Part shown: positions 7,367 through 9,225 of the stretch, in pieces
How the letters are laid out: every line of letters begins with the position of its first letter
Position numbering within the stretch: the first letter of the stretch is position 1
From: Bacillota bacterium
GTDB taxonomy: Bacteria > Bacillota > Clostridia > Oscillospirales > JAKOTC01
DNA length: 9,225 bases
Direction of reading: 5' to 3'
NCBI GenBank assembly: GCA_029776465.1
Contig: JAKOTC010000063.1
Coordinates: forward strand, 1-9,225
Notes under the pieces: generated by a model
Told to the model about the DNA's origin: nothing
The model's database searches: none
What the model saw: only the letters and a program-made list of their open reading frames with translations
Program-made: the position numbers and the translations under genes

Positions 7367-7371
7367 TTTTT

Positions 7372-9159
7372 ATGTGTGGAATCGTCGGTTACAGTGGAAA
7401 AAAATCCTGCCTTCCCATTTTGTTGGGCGGACTTGAAAAATTAGAGTACCGAGGATACGACTCAGCCGGAGTGGCCGTCTATGACGGAAGCAAAGTAAAA
7501 ACCGTCAAGACCCAGGGCAGACTGGTCTTGTTGCGGGAAAAGCTTCGCAACGGACTGCCCGGAACCTGCGGCATCGGGCACACCCGCTGGGCTACCCACG
7601 GCGCACCTTCGGACGTGAATTCCCACCCCCACGGCACCGACCGCCTGACCCTGGTTCATAACGGCATCATTGAAAACTACAGCGAGCTGAAGGAAGAGCT
7701 GACTCAAAAGGGGTACAGCTTTATCTCCCAAACCGATACGGAGGTTGCGGCTAAGTTTTTGGATGCCTGTTATGACGGCGACCCGATTTCCTCCATCCGC
7801 AAAGCGGTTTCCCATTTTAGGGGCTCCTATGCATTGGCGATCATATTTTTTGATCGTCCCAACACCATCTACGCCCTGCGCCAGGGCAGCCCCCTGATCG
7901 CCGCTGATACCGAAGAGGGCAGCATGATTGCCTCGGATATCCCCGCTCTGCTGGAATACACCCGGGATTTTTATCTGCCGGATGAAGGGGAGATTTTAGA
8001 AATCACGGAAAACAACATTCGCTTTTTTGACTCTGGCGGAAACCCCGCAGAAAAAAAGAAAGTGACCGCAAACTGGAGCGCAGAAGCTGCCGAAAAGGGC
8101 GGCTATCCCCATTTCATGCTCAAGGAAATCTATGAACAGCCCGAGGTGGTCTCCCTCACGGTAAAAACCTATCTGACGGAAAAATGCAAACTCTCCGAAA
8201 AGCCGGCCAAAAGAATTTTAATCTCTGCCTGCGGAACCGCCATGCATGCCGGCATAGCCGCAAAACAGGCGATTGAGGAATTGGCGGGTATCCCGGTGGT
8301 GGTGGATATCGCCTCCGAGTTCCGCTATCGCAGCCCGGTCTTCTGCGAAGGCGACCAGTTTATCGTGATCTCCCAGTCGGGTGAAACCGCCGACAGCCTG
8401 GCCGCTCTGCGCCTGGCCAAGAAGGCGGGCATTCCCACCATCGGCTTGGTCAATGTGCAGGGCAGTTCCATCGCCCGGGAGGCCGACCATGTCTTATATA
8501 CCTATGCGGGTCCCGAAATCGCCGTCGCCAGCACCAAAGCCTATAATGTCCAGCTGGCCGCTCTGTTTGCCGTCTCGATAGCGCTGGCAGTGCAAAACGG
8601 CAGGTTGTCCGAGGAAGAAGCCGATTGGTACCTCAGTGAACTGGCCGCAATGCCCGAAAAAATCAAAAAGGTGCTTGCGTTGGAAAAAGAAGTGGCCGAG
8701 GCGGCCAAGCGCTTTAATGCAAGCGACCACTGCTTCTTCATCGGCCGTGGAATGGATTACGCCGCCGCTCAGGAGAGCTCGCTGAAGCTGAAGGAGATTT
8801 CCTATATCCACAGTGAAGCCTGCGCGGCAGGAGAACTGAAGCACGGCACCATCTCCCTGATTACCGAGGGCACCCCGGTGGTGGCCATCGCCACCCACCC
8901 GAGGCTTTGGGAAAAATCTCTCTCCAACATTCTGGAGGTTCGTGCCCGGGGAGGCGCTGTCCTGCTGGTCTGTCAGGAAAATGTTCCTGTTCCCGAGGGA
9001 ACGGCGGATATCCTGCTGAGAATCCCCTCCTGCCCTCCCCTTTTCACCCCCATGCTGACCCTTCCCCTGATGCAGCTATACGCTTACCACTCCGCCATAC
9101 TCCGGGGATGCGATGTGGATAAACCCCGCAATTTGGCGAAGTCCGTGACGGTGGAATAG
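7372..9159 (+). CDS. glmS: Glutamine-fructose-6-phosphate aminotransferase (isomerizing)
   Basis: GlmS converts fructose-6-phosphate and glutamine to glucosamine-6-phosphate and glutamate, the committed step to UDP-GlcNAc for peptidoglycan, in the cytoplasm. The product is 595 residues, slightly under the usual ~600-610. The N-terminal Ntn glutaminase domain (2-about 235) starts MCGIVGY with the nucleophile Cys2, exposed after Met removal. It also shows YRGYDSAG (26-33), HTRWATHG (70-77) and the oxyanion HNG (96-98). Two SIS sugar-isomerase domains follow (about 280-415 and 445-580), with CGTAMHAG (287-294), SQSGETADS (334-342), a second-SIS GELKHGTISL stretch (487-496), and the family C-terminus DKPRNLAKSVTVE (583-595). 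Methionine at 291 replaces the more usual aromatic residue in CGTxxHAG. It appears monocistronic, with its own promoter. No glmS ribozyme core is recognisable in the 177 bp before it. Confidence 0.98.
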   Translation: MCGIVGYSGKKSCLPILLGGLEKLEYRGYDSAGVAVYDGSKVKTVKTQGRLVLLREKLRNGLPGTCGIGHTRWATHGAPSDVNSHPHGTDRLTLVHNGIIENYSELKEELTQKGYSFISQTDTEVAAKFLDACYDGDPISSIRKAVSHFRGSYALAIIFFDRPNTIYALRQGSPLIAADTEEGSMIASDIPALLEYTRDFYLPDEGEILEITENNIRFFDSGGNPAEKKKVTANWSAEAAEKGGYPHFMLKEIYEQPEVVSLTVKTYLTEKCKLSEKPAKRILISACGTAMHAGIAAKQAIEELAGIPVVVDIASEFRYRSPVFCEGDQFIVISQSGETADSLAALRLAKKAGIPTIGLVNVQGSSIAREADHVLYTYAGPEIAVASTKAYNVQLAALFAVSIALAVQNGRLSEEEADWYLSELAAMPEKIKKVLALEKEVAEAAKRFNASDHCFFIGRGMDYAAAQESSLKLKEISYIHSEACAAGELKHGTISLITEGTPVVAIATHPRLWEKSLSNILEVRARGGAVLLVCQENVPVPEGTADILLRIPSCPPLFTPMLTLPLMQLYAYHSAILRGCDVDKPRNLAKSVTVE

Positions 9160-9164
9160 ATCTA

Positions 9165-9192
9165 TTGATAACAAAGCTTACTTGTGTATAAA
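9165..9192 (+). promoter_or_regulatory. Promoter for a gene beyond the window
   Basis: TTGATA (9165-9170) and TATAAA (9187-9192), each five of six to consensus, are 16 bp apart. They lie in AT-rich DNA just after the glmS stop codon. No glmS terminator hairpin is seen between the stop and the window end. The target gene is outside the window. Confidence 0.45.
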
Positions 9193-9225
9193 TCAAATAA
9201 AGTTGATTCTAGGAAAATAAAGTTC

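Noticed and set aside
7333..7371. TTG at 7333 as the glmS start
   Set aside because: It would place 13 residues before the catalytic cysteine. The AAGGAG site is correctly placed for the ATG at 7372.
7195..7371. glmS ribozyme in the glmS leader
   Set aside because: I looked for the conserved ribozyme core before the coding region and did not see it. Only a simple terminator hairpin is present.

Overview
The window reads as chromosomal DNA of a mid-GC Firmicute, most likely a Clostridia member of the Oscillospiraceae/Ruminococcaceae type. This is inferred from the uvrB-uvrA order, strong AAAGGAG-type ribosome sites, sigma-A-like promoters, GC-rich third codon positions, and a DUF5685-like gene next to a cysteine-tailed J-domain gene. 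All supported genes lie on the + strand. There is no tRNA, rRNA, CRISPR array, IS element or phage gene, and no sign of recent transfer.

Layout. Bases 1-96 probably hold the last codons of an unidentified upstream gene. Next come uvrB (80-2071) and uvrA (2092-4911), 20 bp apart and evidently one nucleotide excision repair operon, closed by a strong intrinsic terminator at 4921-4953. A well-formed promoter at 4984-5011 then drives a DUF5685-like gene (5034-5891). That gene appears to start at a CTG, because the upstream ATG lies inside the -10 element. A terminator-like fold overlaps its 3' end. After an AT-rich spacer comes a J-domain/TPR protein with a cysteine-string tail (6037-6648), followed 3 bp later by a small multi-pass membrane protein (6652-7194). 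A hairpin terminator sits at 7274-7305. glmS (7372-9159) follows, with its own promoter candidates but no recognisable glmS ribozyme. A promoter for a gene beyond the window is visible at 9165-9192.

How the genes work together. UvrA and UvrB form the damage-recognition and verification complex of excision repair. GlmS makes glucosamine-6-phosphate for peptidoglycan precursors. Both are housekeeping. The least understood part is the middle block (about 5.0-7.2 kb). It contains a cytosolic all-alpha protein with an exact DDxxD motif and a second Asp/Glu-rich motif, a J-domain protein whose tail resembles the cysteine string of eukaryotic CSP, and a hydrophobic ECF-S-like protein. A shared membrane-linked chaperone or lipid-related role is possible but is inference only.
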